A stretch of 64,000 bases of DNA from Penium margaritaceum (taxonomy: Eukaryota; Streptophyta; Zygnematophyceae; Desmidiales; Peniaceae), in assembly GCA_023375785.1 (NCBI GenBank), contig SZWC01001510.1, positions 209,918-273,917 on the forward strand. Direction: 5' to 3'. Shown piece after piece: positions 45,599 through 59,102 of the stretch (position 1 is its first letter; the number at the start of each line of letters is the position of its first letter). The notes below the pieces were generated by a model. The model made no database searches and was not told where the DNA came from. It saw only the letters and a list, made by a program, of their open reading frames with translations. Position numbers and translations under genes: made by a program.

Positions 45599-46231
45599 TG
45601 AAAAGATGCAAGGAAGCTTCCTAGCAACACTCGCGTTGACCAAGCGTCAGTGCCTGATCTGACGGTGACGACATTCACAAGTTATGCACGCAGCGGCAAG
45701 AGTTTGGCTAGGGGACACAAGGCAAAGTGTGTGAATGCTTCAATAGCATGTTTAGAGAGAGATAACAAATGACAGGTCCATGGCCTAAATACCTGCCGCG
45801 GCGCACAGCGGGTGTCGCACGCGGTGGTCCAAGAGCTGCCCTAAAACCGGCCCAAAACCACTGTTTTGGCCATAACTCTGCGCACATATGTTACAATGCT
45901 ACGCCGTCTGAACCTAGACGTGCAGGAGCACAAGACGGGCGCTACGATTGGTCACATGCATGCATCCATCATCAGACAGTGGACACGTAATGCAAAAACA
46001 TGCAAATCGGGCACATGGCTAGTCCGCCAAAAAGACTCCTCTAGGCTACAGAAAAATAGCAGGGAGTCCCGGCAGTGTCCGAGGCTCTAGAACGGTAGTC
46101 GGCCAGCTCCAAGCTGGTAGTCCGCGGCCGGTCGTCCCTCCGAGGTCACCACGGCCCACCTCAGGGATCTGCATGAGTATGGACACAACCGAGTGGTCAT
46201 ACTAGACAGTACAAGAACGTCACAAATCACA
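45599..46231 (-). repeat. Copia E 5' LTR
   Basis: This LTR of 633 bp starts TGTGATTTGTGACG at 46231 and ends TGCATCTTTTCA at 45599. It would carry the promoter of the element; no TATA box was assigned. It is slightly longer than the 3' LTR owing to an insertion near 45810. Confidence 0.9.
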
Positions 46232-48601
46232 ACAGCCTCACCTTTCATTTTTGTTTATCACCAAAAGCTCCGTCTTCAGTTTGTTTATCACAAGTAGCCC
46301 CTTCATGGCCCGCGAGGTAAATAGTTTCGTTACACTATAGCTTGGTATGAGAGGTATACTGTAACACTACAGAATACCCCGTTTCCGTATTGAGTCGTTT
46401 ATGGTATTGTTGTTAGTGCTTCTATTTCACGGAACACGTCCTACTTCACAGGTGGAAGAGCCTCCAATTTTCGGGTGTCTTTTTGAATTGGGGTTACGTA
46501 GTAACCCTATGCAATCGGTTCGGTATCCAAGAATCAGTGCTGACGTCAGAAAGCCTGCTACACAAGGACTTCCGCAACGACAATTCTGTGTGCGCTCGGT
46601 GTTTGTGTCCACTGACACCCCATCGAGTATTTTCTAAGTACTTTTTTCAGCACTTCTGTCACGTCCGGGAGACAGGCCCTCTCTGAGCGCAATTTTCCTT
46701 GCGGAAGCAACTCAAAGTCTGAGAAATACGTGCGAATCGAACAGAGTTCGCGTAGCAACCAGGGTTTTTTCTGAAACAGATACCGGATATCGCAAGCAAG
46801 CACTTGACTTCACCGACGACGACTTCTCGGACAGGAGGGGAAGGTCTAGCAAAACTCGTTTCCAAGGCAGATAACGTGTTTGAACCCGGCTTCAGTCTAT
46901 TACTACGGAACCCAGATGCAAGCCTGCGTGCAGCCAATGCCAGTAGTTCCTCGCCTTTTTTGTATCCCCTTTCCTAAGTAATTGTATACAATGTATCCGC
47001 CCACTTCCCCCCCCACCATTTTGAAAGGTCGTTTACTTCATGAACACATTTGATTACTATAACATTTTATCATTTAGGAATGAAAATGAATTCGGGAAAT
47101 GGAAAATTCTGGACCCTGACGATGTACCCCATCGGTACCTCGTTATGGACACTCTGGTCGCAGGGAATCCTGAAGTAAAATTTTTTAAGTCAAGGGTTCC
47201 GGAGATAGAAAATCGCAAAACGGGGGATTGACGGAGAATAGAACCCTACGAACAGGGTGTTCTTTTTTCCACATCCGGAACGGGGTACCTCGTAACGTTG
47301 CCAAGATGTTCACCGTGAGGGATTGTCGTACGGTGACCCATGGGGACGTTGTCAGAGTTGGCTGTAGAGAACCTTCCATCCGGACGTGGCCAACTGTGGC
47401 CAAGGTTGCGAATCCCGTTAAGGTCGCCAAATCCGCATGAAGGATGGTACCTTTCCACGGTGGCAGACAGGTGAGATAAATTTGCTCAAAATCGTGACGC
47501 TTTTTGTGGGACGAATGTACGATGCATGTCACTGTGGAGCTGCGTGGCCTTTGGAAGTCCGATAGTGAATGCATGCGGTGTTCTCTCGCGGTGGACTGGC
47601 ATTGGTCTTGGATGATTTCCGCTCTCGATGTGAACGCCGATGAGCGGTCGGATGTCGGCCGCAACAGGCAGATGCATGATTCTCTCGCTTCACCGAGATC
47701 TCAAGGACATCCTTTGCCTAGTACGTGGGCGATGCGAGTCGTTACTGCTGTACAAAAAGTGTTTTATGAATAGCAGAAAGGATACACTGTGGTGTTAGTA
47801 AATGCTGATCGGGAAAATCAGTTAGAGAATCCACTTCCGCAACAATCAGCTCCCAAACATTGAGCGTTAGAGGAGGTTTGCTGTAGTTGTGATCAATAAC
47901 TTCTTAGAAATGCAATACAATTCGAAAAGTCTACATTGACGCAAATCGTCCGCAACGACGGCCGGATTCTGGCGGCTTGAAAGTCGATACCCTTTTGCGT
48001 ATCTGAAAGGACGGGCGATTTTATTTGGTTTTACTTCATATCCGGAGTTAATGTCTTCAAGTCCCTTGCAGAGAATGAAGGGCAAAAACCATAGCCAAAA
48101 TGTCGAAGTAATCTTTTAGTTTGCCACCTAAGATCCATTCACATTCCCCCAGCTTTTTTGGTGTGGCCTGTTCGGTAATGCTGGGGTTAAAAATCTACTA
48201 AGGGCCAGGTGGTTCACCCAGGGTCTGGCCAACGCTGTGCAGGCAAGCTACGGACAGTTGGTGGGCGACTCAAACGCGAAATACAACATACCCCTACAAT
48301 AATGTTTTTAACTTCAACAAGAACAAGCTTCTCTAGTCAAGAAGGGTAACACATCTCATTCTGATACACCAGTTTGCTGGTAAAAGAATAAACTTCATTT
48401 TCATTCATGATTGATGAGTTCTAAAATTAAAGCATGGCCTAAAACAACAGGTCACTTCCCTGCATACCCATGCCCTCTAATCAAGTGGTTGCAAGTATGG
48501 TTTTTGTTCCCTTGTGGCCTAAAATAGAACGTGGGAAAATCTAATAGGAGATCCCAGAAAACTAAGGCTTGAAGACAATGCAAGAAAAAGTGTAACCATA
48601 A
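46232..48601. other. Unassigned region right of Copia E
   Basis: No recognisable protein domain, RNA gene or repeat. The longest open stretch is minus strand 47664-47185 (159 codons) without a family signature. The segment might be unique host intergenic DNA or an old non-coding element. Confidence 0.4.
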
Positions 48602-48733
48602 AGAGAGATAGATAGAGAGAGACAGAGAGAGAAAGAAAGAGAGGGAGAGAGAGAGAGAGAGAGAGAGANNNNNNNNNNNNNNNNNNNNNNNNNNNNNNNN
48701 NNNNNNNNNNNNNNNNNNNNNNNNNNNNNNNNN

Positions 48734-48817
<84 letters not shown>
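48602..48817. repeat. (GA)n microsatellite containing a 65-base gap
   Basis: A GA-rich tract is interrupted by undetermined bases at 48669-48733. The gap lies wholly inside the microsatellite, so it almost certainly marks an unresolved repeat length. Confidence 0.97.
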
Positions 48818-48820
<3 letters not shown>

Positions 48821-51800
48821 ATAGAGCACATGGAGAATTGATGAAAAACACTATTTCTTAACCTAATTGGTGAGACGCAAGGAGGGACATGTGAGATCCC
48901 CACACTCTGAAGAATCAAGATCGATCAATGTGCCCCTATTTTTGATATTTTAAGGTGAAAAAACCCACTTCACGACGTAGGCTTTTATTTGTGCAAGTAA
49001 TCCAACATCCATATACAAATGAACTAGGGTTTACCTATGAAGAAAGGACAAAGTTTATGACTCCATCAGAATTGACATAAGTTTCCTTTCAGACATGTAT
49101 TCAACACAAAAAACGCCCTTTGCAATCAAACCAAATCCTAATTTTTGGGATTTGATGGTTTTACATTTGTTTTAACTCCCACACAACTCCATAAAAGCAA
49201 GGTTAAGCAAGTTAATTTAAAAAAAGGCAGAATTTTGTATTTGTTTCTGGAAAAAACCTCACAAAAATCTCTTCAAATTGTACGAACCCCTTTATAAAGG
49301 GTTTTGTGATTTATCTAAAAAATGTATTTATGAAAACATTTCGATTTTCTATATCATACGCAAATAACATTGAAACCATGGAAAACATATATTCTTATAC
49401 TTTCATGACCTTTTCATGTTTCCTTAACATTTGCAAAATCGTGGATATGGTAGCTGCATTGCATATATGTGAAGAAACTTCATTGCACCCATAATAATTT
49501 TGAAACAAAGCTCTAATTTCTACGGTTGTTTCCACATTAACATGTTTTTGTATACTTTGAATGCTTGCTTCCACAATTAAAATCAATACCTATCCTAAAA
49601 CCTTTCATTCAAATTGTTCCACGTTGACATTTGTGCACAGGTAGGTCCCATAATTTGGCCCGAAGAAGAATGAAGAAGTTGCACCACTATAACTATCTAT
49701 CATTAGCCACATTTTTATAAAGAATTTACATGATGACATCACGGAAAATTACCATGGGCCGGCTTGGGACCTATCTTCTAGAAAATCTACAACAAAACTA
49801 TACCATTTTCTTAGGATATGTACCCGTAATCATGAACGTGAAGGTACGATGAAGTGAAGAAACAGTTGGATGGTATTCATGAGGAGACGTTTAAACCTAA
49901 TGTAAAAATCATGTGAATGAAAACATTATAATATCGATGCATGCATGAGTGTACAACAAGATCAATCTATAACAAGGGAGGCATATGTGGTAGGGGCAAA
50001 ATCTAAGAAAAGAAGATTGTGGAGGGACGTGATCCCTTCTTTAAGCTATCAAGAAAAGAAGACCAAGTCAACATGAGACAAAGCTCTTGAATAGACATTA
50101 AAAACTGGCTTAGTTTAAATTGAGGAAAACAGATATATGATAAAGATCTTTCTAATCTATGAAACAGTGAAATTAGTTTTGAAATCCATAACCAAATTGG
50201 TAGCATTATCATACTTGAACTAGAATCAACAAGATTTCATAATAGAGGACGTAACGACATTGTCGTGAAGAATTCATACAGGTTTGAAAGAACCTTTCTT
50301 AATCGAGAAGAGGGGTTTTCACAAGGTGCATCATGTGCACATGGGGAAGGTTTGAACCGTCATAGTCGTTGGTGATGGCCTTCATAGTAAAAACGAAATT
50401 GATTAGAAAAAGGAATCTTTCTCTAACAATGACTTAGTTTGGGACATTAAAAGAAAGGATTGTTTTATGTAAAAGTTATGCACACATCATAATTTGACAT
50501 CAATGATGAGGAATTTCGAATTAGGAGGATTTTAAGGTGGCTTTGAAATGAAGAAAGATTTTGGCCACATGTTTGATGTAAAAATTGGAAGTCTAGTTTT
50601 TTTAAACATTTAAAACAAATAACCTTTGAAGTATGAACAAGTGACATGATAAATGTTGGAATATGTATCATGCTTTTGTAATTCCTTCATTAAATGTTTT
50701 TTAAATGTTATTCTAAGATTAGGATTAAGCAAATTATACTCTTGTACAGTAAATTTTCAACAAGACAATATTGAAAGAAGAAGTACATATGAAAAAATGA
50801 GGTCGCTCCATTTTCATATCATAGTAACACTGATAGGGAATTTTAGTATCTCTTATATAATATTAATAGCATGTAAAGTAATATCATGCATGATTTTACG
50901 CGACACATTTGTTGACGTGATTTGTTTTGTGCAATGACGCAGTAGTCACATTAGTTCTTGATTAAATAAAGATCCACAATGTTTAATTTAACCAGTATAA
51001 CGAAGTCACATTCTTGTGAGACGGGCAGACCGCACTCAAAGAGATGGAAGATCGAGAGGTAAACAGAGATCTTATGCGCAATACCACTTGACTAATGGTA
51101 TTCACGATAGGCGGTCAAGGGGTACACAAAACGTTCTAAGAACAACACCTGCATTTTGAATTTGAAAAACATTTTCTAATGGAGGATCTAGTTCTTACAT
51201 CATATTCAATCTATGCATGCAATTCGCCCGATCACTAGGCAATGTATGAAGGGACAAAGGACTCATTCATCAAATGTGTTACAGAACCATTCCCTTGGAA
51301 ACATTTCTTTCATCATTCGGAATGGCCTTTGTAGCGTGCCTTTTCTTATCACATTCTTTGAAATTGTATTGACAAAAAAATTCTTTTAGATAGTAAACAA
51401 GTGAATATGCTGATCATAATTCAGTAAGTAAGGAGGTGTGCAATGTTGATCTGCTATTCAATGGTATCAATGAAAAACCCATTTACTTTCCAGTACATTA
51501 TGAAACTAGCTCAGCTTGTTACCCGTTTTATAGACAACTTTGGAAATTCAATTACTTTGCGATGAATGCAAGGAGACTTCATGAATGTTTGTGCGCTCCA
51601 TTTAAAAAAGCACGGCACATCATTTCCTTGTTGTATCATATAGCAAAAAAGGAAGGTTTGAAGGGACAGGTAGGAAAAATGATTTGAGGATATGTTTGGT
51701 ACATGAGTGATACGTGAGAAGATTGCAAACATTCAACAGATAATAGTTCTAGATAAACTTCATACTCATTTGCCACGTAGCTTCACACTTTCCTTGATGT

Positions 51801-52419
51801 GGTGGACATAAGAAAGGCACCTTGTCGTTCTGTTACTTGTTTTATCATGAAGAGAATGATTTCAAGGTAGATAGGGAAATCAATATGTTTGGGGTTATAA
51901 GATGAAGAAAATAATGAAGAACGAGATATGAGTAGGTGCATGGTACAAGCAATGTGGTACAATAATCTCCATTGACATTTGAGCTCCAAATTGAAGGAGA
52001 TGCTTTTTCTAAGGAAAATATTAGACATTATGTTTAGGAGAGGAAGAGGTTTTTGAGTGTATAACTTCATCATTTCATTTCATCTAAAACTAGAGAAACC
52101 CAAAATCAAGTGCATATATCAAGATATTCTAAAAATCGGTTAATGACCCATTCAATGTTATGATGTGTGGATGAAATCATCTCAGTGCAATTTCAAAGAA
52201 GTGAAACTCATGCAGGAAATGTTAAGGTTATGTTATTCTTAACTTTGATAGCTAAAATGTGGGAGAAAAACTCAAGAGAGGCTAAAGGAAGGGGAATAAT
52301 GTTGGCTCATTGTGTGAAAATAACATCACTAATGAGGAACCCATCAGAGTTGAGTGATTTCTTTAATGGGGTCTGGGAATGCTGCAAATTATACTGCATG
52401 AAACAAAACAAAATGGGGG
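48818..52419. other. AT-rich region without recognisable genes
   Basis: The sequence is markedly AT-richer than the left half of the window. Only short open stretches (under 100 codons) are present, and no transposon motif, tRNA or obvious inverted repeat was found. Confidence 0.45.
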
Positions 52420-52462
52420 CACACACACACACACACACAGAGTGAGGGAGAGATAAAGAAAG

Positions 52463-52493
<31 letters not shown>

Positions 52494-52518
52494 TAGAGAG
52501 AGAGAGTGAGGAAGAGAT

Positions 52519-52609
<91 letters not shown>

Positions 52610-52620
52610 GGGGGAGAGAG
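52420..52620. repeat. Compound (CA)n-(GA)n microsatellite
   Basis: About 20 bp of CA repeats at 52420-52439 run into GA-rich sequence to 52620. Two GTGAGG(A/G)AGAGATAAAGA segments within it suggest a small internal duplication. Confidence 0.95.
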
Positions 52621-53989
52621 GATGATGGGAAATGAGTTGTGGAGAGAAGGGTCGTGGCAAGAGTAAGGTAGTGATAACGTTGAGGATGGTGAGCATGAGT
52701 GTCAAGATTTTGTTATATGAAGGTCCTAATTGCAAACTATACAGTGAATGGATGGATATATTTGTATTTATATAGCTATTGGTTGGTGAAAACGAATGTA
52801 TAATCAAAGCCCGGAGGGATGTAGATATCAGTGAAGTATAAATGTAGGGGGAAACAAAGATTTACATGTAGGGATTCATTCAACGTGTCGATCAATAAGA
52901 TGGTATTGAAGAATTTTGCATATTCCTCATGGTGAAGGAAAATACAAAACGTTCTTACTCATTTAGAGAAAACGTAGGCACTCTTTGGAATACGTTTGCA
53001 TGCGTTAAGTGTTCATGAGCAATGTGTTAAATGTGGGTTCAGAGAAGAATTAGATTATCATGATGTTTTTTGTGGCAAAGAAAGAAGAATAAAGAAGAGA
53101 TGCACTTCCAACACTTTCTTCTAGGTTGTGTTACATGAAGATTAAAACTTAAGGTGGTATGGAGGACAATTGTACATGGCATGTTTCCTCTTGGAGCCTA
53201 TAACAAGAAATCCTTTTTACGGCAAGCTTACCCTCAAAATGTGCATTGGATGGATGGAGACGAAAATTGTTAACACATGGTATGATAGAAATGAAAAATT
53301 ATGATTTGTTGTATCAAAGTGTTAAGATAGTTTTCTTGTATGACGTAAAAAGAAGTAAAATATGAGCAAGTGTTTTTTTGTAGACGTGTTGTACGGAGGA
53401 TGTGAGGTTAATGGAATCACAAAGAAGGCTTAGGATAAAAACACAGAAATGTTAAGGAAAGGGACATGTGATTGATGAAAGTTTATGTTTATAAACTTTA
53501 TAAATGTGCTTATAAAACTATAAACTTACAAAATTATTTGCAAACGTTGTACATTTTGGTGTATGCAACGTGTTCCAAAAACACATAACTACTTAAAAGA
53601 AGAATGTTATGTGAAACTAGAATGAAAGGGGTAATATCTTGGTCTCACTTTTCTTACAGGGTAGAAATAGAATGAGTTTCTTCACAATGCATGGTATTTG
53701 TCTTATACATTCCTTGGATCATGGAGGTAGGACTCTCGATATAATGTTGATTGTGCTTTTTATCAATTTGAATGAAAACTTTGAAAGAATTACAAATCAC
53801 TTTGATCTATGTCAAATGAATTACACAATCTTTAAGAAGAAGACATTATAGCCTTTTTACCATGCTAATGAAGGTTTGAACAATGAATACAACATTATGA
53901 AAAGATTTTGCAAGGTTTTGCTTTAGAATTGACCTGTTTCAAGTACTTCTACTTAATATTTGTGATGATTGTCTAATACTTTGTGCCAA
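52621..53989. other. AT-rich region, nothing recognised
   Basis: No domain or structured repeat seen. Open stretches are at most about 70 codons. Confidence 0.4.
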
Positions 53990-54420
53990 ACATTATTTTT
54001 TGATAGCTTTTGTTTTAAGCTTTGCCTAGTACCTATTTCTCTACTTGTGCTTGATACATATTACTGATCCTTGTAACTGATACTTTTGCCTAAATGTTGT
54101 ACATGATATTTGAACCTAGTTTTTGGTTTTCTATTCTCCTAGATACTTGCAGTTGAAACTTGTGTTTGGTACTTGTGTGTGATACTTGCGATTGATATTC
54201 GTGCTTGATGTTTTCCCATCTGCTTCTACATGACACTGGTGCATGATAGATATCCTTCGTACTTTTGTCTCAAACTTGTGCTTGATACTTAAACCTATTA
54301 TGTGTGCGTGAACCTTGTGCTTTGACGTATGGTATAACAAGCCTGATATATGTGTGTGTTTCTCGTGCTTGATACTTTTCCTTCATACTTGTACTAGACA
54401 TTAATGCCAGACACTTTTGC
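53990..54420 (+). repeat. 13-bp minisatellite block 1 (ACTTGTGCTTGAT type)
   Basis: Imperfect tandem copies of a 13-bp unit close to ACTTGTGCTTGAT, clearest at about 54165-54290. The same unit forms the block at 62205-62720. Confidence 0.8.
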
Positions 54421-54439
54421 GGAATTCTTTTTGTCATAA

Positions 54440-54835
54440 GGCGATTTAGTCATGGTGTAAAAGAGGTAACCACCCCTTGGGCAAAAGCCAATGTAATCTA
54501 CCAACTGGGTTTTCATGCACCAAAAGAGGTTATCTAGGTAGGTTTGTTACTATCCCAAACATGAATATATGTCAGGGCATTATTTCCTCTTTTTTTGATT
54601 GGTTAGTAGTAAGGTGTAGTGAAAAGGGATGGATTGTCAATGTTACTTCGATGATATCAGTAGAAAAGGAAATATCCTGCATAAACTCACCCTATGACGA
54701 TACATTGGTCGGTGGGTCATGCTTTGGCGCCCACTAAGTGGGATTTCACCCACAAGGTGAGCCGTTGAAGCCAAAAATGCCTTTCTGAGGGCTTCAGTTT
54801 ACTCGCCTACCCTTCAAATTTCTTGGTTTGGTACA
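54440..54835 (+). repeat. Dispersed ~390-bp direct repeat, copy 1
   Basis: It aligns with 61805-62200. Shared blocks include ACTATCCCAAA(C/T)ATGAATAT, TTGGTCGGTGGGT, GTGGGATTT(C/T)ACCCAC and GAGGGCTTCAGTTTAC(T/C)CGC. Copies look roughly three-quarters identical by eye. It lies directly right of minisatellite block 1. Whether it is an LTR or another repeat is unknown. Confidence 0.8.
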
Positions 54836-55617
54836 TTGGTTTCAAAGTCAATGACCCTCTTAGGACCAATTGCTTCTGTTGTCTACTTTTCAAGCCCACA
54901 TCATCTGACAAGCAAACTATGATTGTCATTATCTTGTGAAATCGGATCAAGCCCTTGACATTTGAGCGAGCAACTTTGTTCAACCAACTTGGCCTGATCA
55001 ATTGGAGCGAGCCATGTCTCACAATTGCTTGATCTCCGCGCTCCTCACTAAAAGTTATGCCATGTGTGGGGACACCTTGCGCACCATGCCTCGGATTCTA
55101 GCATCCATGCTAGAACAACAGGAAACTTGCTCCTGTGAAAGCACTTCAATCCTGTTTGACACTCATGTGGATACAGGGCATGGGAGGCCAAAACGGCGAT
55201 CCTCGCTTTGGTTTTGCAAGAGACCCTTGCCATGGCGTAAAAAGTCCATGGCACGCTTTGATGGCGCCTCACAAAAATGGGACGGTTGTGCGCTTCAGCA
55301 AGGTAAAGCTGGGACGAAGCGATGCTTTCATCTACATGCCCAGACGTGGCTTTGTAGGGATGCAACACGAAGTTCATTTTTGTTTTCTTCACTTTCGAAC
55401 CGTGTCACTTTATGCCTTCGTGCGCTTTGAGCACGTATCCTACGCCCCTTGCTGTGGGTTCCCCCATCTGCAACAAAGGAGGCCGAAATAACCACGTGAG
55501 TACGCTTGATTTGCCACCTGTTTGCTAAGCTTGCCAGAAGAGGGGAACTCTCGTGGCTGCGAGCCATCAGAACATAGACAATGCATTATTGGCTTTGCTA
55601 GGAGAAGCGAATTCCAT
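54836..55617. other. Unassigned sequence between direct repeat 1 and the 60-bp array
   Basis: Open stretches at 55002-55430 and 55135-55491 overlap in different frames and show no domain. Confidence 0.35.
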
Positions 55618-57080
55618 GTTGGCAAGACCACTAGCGGTAGGAGTTTCACTAGAAATGCAAGGAAATGCGGCTGCTATGTTGGTGAGGCAGGTATTAATAG
55701 GAGTCATGCTGGCTATGCCAATGTCTCCTACTACCCGGCTTGAAAGACAAGTAGCGACAGAAGTCATTCTGGCTATGCAAGTAGGTGCGGCTGCGGTAGT
55801 GGTAACGCCAGGAGCAAAAGCAACCATGTTGGCCATGCAAGCAACTGTAGCTGCCCTACTAGCAAGCCTAGGAGTGGCACGTGCCGTGTTGGCTATGCTA
55901 GCAGCTATGATTACCATGCTACCGAGGCCAGCAACAATAGGAGCTACGCTGGCTATAGTAGCAGTGGCGTTCACAAGGTTTTCAAGGCAAACAACAATAG
56001 GTGCACACTTACTATGGTAGTAGCTACGGCTATCTTGTTGGCAAGGCTTGTATTAGCAAGGGCTATGCTGGCTATGCTAGTGGTTGTGGCCGTTCTATTG
56101 GCAAGGCTTGTAATAGGATCCGTGCTGGTTATGCTAATAGCTACGGCTCCCCTATTGGCAAGGCTTGCAATGGTAAAAGTTGCGTAGGCTATGCGTATAG
56201 TTGCATCTACCCTATTGGAAACGTTAGTAGCGGCAAGAACCATGCTAGCTATGCCTACAGCTCCGCTTGTGTTACTTGCAAGGTCAACAATATCGGGTGT
56301 TGCGCTAGTCTCGTAACTACGACTGCCTTGTTGCCAATGTTAATAGTGGTAGGAACCGCGTTTAGTATGCGAGCTGTCCCGCTAGCAAGGCTAACAACGA
56401 TGAAAACTATGCTCGTGATGCCAGCAGAGGGAGATTTTTATTTGCATCCGTAGAAGCGCCAGATGCCTCGTTCATTTGGCCAACATTGGGACATCATTTG
56501 TGGCACCGCTACTAGCGGCTGGGCCTTGCTGATGCCTTCAGTAGTGACTATCGACCGTGCTAGCACCAACAGCAATGACATACACTTTGTTGACATTGCC
56601 AGTAGCGGCTGCGTCATGGCGTAACTAGTAGCGGTTGCGCCTTGGTAATGCCACTAGCGGTATACACCCTACTGGCAATACTAGTGGCCGCAGGTTCATT
56701 TTTCATAGTTCATGCAGTAATAAGACATGCGATGGAGTTATAAGTAGTAGCAGGAATATTGCTACAACTAGTAGCAACGACGTAACCCACAGTAAGCTAC
56801 CAGCAATGGCACGTGGCCTATTGAAGCATCCAATAATGGAAGGTACTATAGTAGCACCGCTACCAGTGGTAGGTCCCCTACTAGTACTACTAGTAGCGGC
56901 AGAACTTGCTTTGGCTTTACTAGCAAAAATGGGCATTATACTGGTTTTTCCCGCTATTGTTGCAGTTGCATTTGCGCTACTACTGGCAACAGGTGCACAT
57001 TTGGCGTTGTTAGCAATTGTTGGCACCGAGCTGGTTGTACTAGTAATGACCTATTCCCTACTCATGTCAGTAAGAGTGGG
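55618..57080 (+). repeat. 60-bp tandem repeat array encoding GYA-type motifs
   Basis: About thirteen units of 57-60 bp can be followed from 55618 to 56440, with weaker copies to about 57060. In one frame each unit reads roughly 20 residues ending in an (A/V)GYA-S-type motif, for example VGEAGINRSHAGYANVSYYP at 55678-55737 and GKACISKGYAGYASGCGRSI at 56040-56099. The frame changes at about 55978 and carries stops in some units. Another frame gives a 155-residue Ala/Val/Met-rich open stretch (55553-56020). Whether any of it is translated cannot be judged from sequence alone. Confidence 0.85.
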
Positions 57081-59051
57081 ATAAACCATGTTGCTATGAC
57101 ATACATCCTTATGACACAACTGGAAAGGGACAAAGTAGGCTAGACTTTAGAAGCGTGAAAACAAATACTTGAGGGTTTGCAGTTAAGTTCCTACCCCCCT
57201 TGCTCAAGCTACTAGCAACGGAGGCCTAGGAGGTCAAAGGGAAAAAAAGAATGTTTTGTTGGTTCAAAGCAAGCAAACACACTATGACAACAGAGAAGCA
57301 ATAAACTTATTCACAATGTGCTTGTAGTGGCCAAGGGCGTTTCAAGCCCACCCCCCTCCCAGAACTTGGGTTGGATGACTCAGCATAGGCTAAAAACACA
57401 AACTTTTCTAGTAATGGTTCGATCTGTATAAGCATGTCCAACATTGGAGTAACCTATGCACGCTTGTCAAATGGCAAATTGATTATGTTTATCTCCCCAA
57501 CAAGGGGCATGGTCCACACAGGAAAGTACTAAGAGCCTTGCTACCTTTTCTTATAGAGATGTGGGTCAAGTTGGTATGCTAAGTAGTGGAATGCATTGTG
57601 CCAGTATGAAGCGTAGTAGCAAGGTGATGATGACACACTCAACATCTCTAAGCTCTTCTGTTCAATGACTTAAATCTTCTAAATGGAGGATGCCACCTTG
57701 CTACTTGAAACTAGTCGCTTATGACACTTTGGTGCTAATGTTTTGCCCATAGAATGAGCAAACGTGTTTTCCACCCTCTCTCTCCTCACACTCCTTGGTC
57801 AATGACCAAACGTTGAGCATGGGGACGAGATTAGTAGTTGTAAGAGGACATTATGGTACCTTAATACTGATATGCATTGCTCAAATCCATCAACGGCATG
57901 TGATAAAAGATCTTATGAGGATGATGTCAAATGTTAAAAATCTCTTACTGTTGCAATGCCACACATTGTGGCACTACCAACTGAGTGAGCCAAAAGATCC
58001 AATGATCTAGAAACCTATCTATGACCAGGTATTGGCTACTACATTAGGATAAATCTAGGTCGTAAGCCTTGCGCAGGTTGTCTCACATGCTAAAAGCCAC
58101 ACCACGCCATCCAAATGATGAATCGTAGGGATGAGAAGAGTGGCATTATTGGGTATGATAACAGGGGCAATACTTGCACTGTAGACACACCTGTAAGATT
58201 AGTTTTTTTGAATGATACATCTGAAGGCAATGATTCTTTGCAATTTCATCCATCCAACCATGGTTTCTTATACATCTTTTTCAATGGTTGACTCATGCAC
58301 CTATCATCCTTGACGTACGTTTAAGTGCAAGCTTTGGTTACGTGAAGCATATGTGTTGAGGAATAGGCTCACAATACATGTAGTACAACACTCAAGCAAC
58401 CTTGAAAAGAATGTTTGAGTCGCATGATATCATAGACAAAGCTACTCTTGTGAAACCATGTGTTGCCACATGATGAATGACTATGCTAGACACATATCAT
58501 TATTGGCAAGGGAATGGGCCAGAATGCATGTTTTCCATGCAGGCAGATTTAGACATACACGACAATGGAAATTGAGGCTCAAGGCTTGTGACACGTCCCA
58601 AACACAATTTTGAGTCTTCCTTCACAACTGAAGGAATTACATGACTTGACAGTGTTCATTCATGCACATTACCTATCTCTCTTTTTGTAGGCTCACATGT
58701 ACAGAGTACACAATGTACACGGGGCATGTTACAGGTCAACCATAAGAGTGGTGATACACTTGGCAATGTAACTTACTCAACAATGCGTCAACTTACTTGT
58801 CTGTGGAATAAAATGATTGGCATGTGTCTTGGCTTTTCGTCTATAATATGTTTACAATGGATGCACACTTCTATCGAAGAAGGCATCATCTTTTTATGCC
58901 AAGTTGGCACAAGGTCAAGCACGCGGTCAATAGAGCCAATGCCTATAAGGTGTTTTCCACATAGGCATGCTCTTTACTAATCATAACACCTTGACATGCT
59001 CAAGTAGAGCAAGGTGTTACACAATATGAGGAGACATGGTTTCGTCCTCAT

Positions 59052-59052
<1 letters not shown>
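57081..59052. other. Region without recognisable genes
   Basis: Only short open stretches (up to about 84 codons, 58726-58980) without domain signatures. No repeat structure was noticed. Confidence 0.4.

Positions 59053-59098
<46 letters not shown>
59053..59098. repeat. (CT)n microsatellite
   Basis: About 23 uninterrupted CT units. Confidence 0.95.

Positions 59099-59102
<4 letters not shown>

Larger units (their letters stand above)
33975..46231 (-). mobile_element. Copia E, near full-length minus-strand element carrying a hAT insertion
   Basis: This Copia has LTRs of 633 bp (45599-46231) and 621 bp (33975-34595), both TG...CA, and read in the minus direction. A primer site follows the 5' LTR and a polypurine tract precedes the 3' LTR. 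Gag, protease, integrase, RT and RNase H are in Copia order. Without the 4464-bp hAT element and one 8-bp target duplication it is about 7.8 kb. The LTRs have clearly diverged (point changes and an indel near the GCGGCGCA block), so the insertion is old. No 5-bp target duplication is visible (CCCTC on the left, ACAGC on the right). Confidence 0.9.

Noticed and set aside
33970-46236. 5-bp target duplication for Copia E
   Set aside because: CCCTC before the element and ACAGC after it do not match, so none is claimed.
47185-47664. 159-codon minus-strand open frame as a host gene
   Set aside because: No domain, no splice context, and overlapping open frames of similar length on the other strand.
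48452-48918. Open frames with long Ser-Leu runs
   Set aside because: They are generated by the GA microsatellite and run through undetermined bases.
52307-52807. 166-codon minus-strand open frame
   Set aside because: It is mostly Ser-Leu repeats from the GA/CA microsatellite, with no conserved part.
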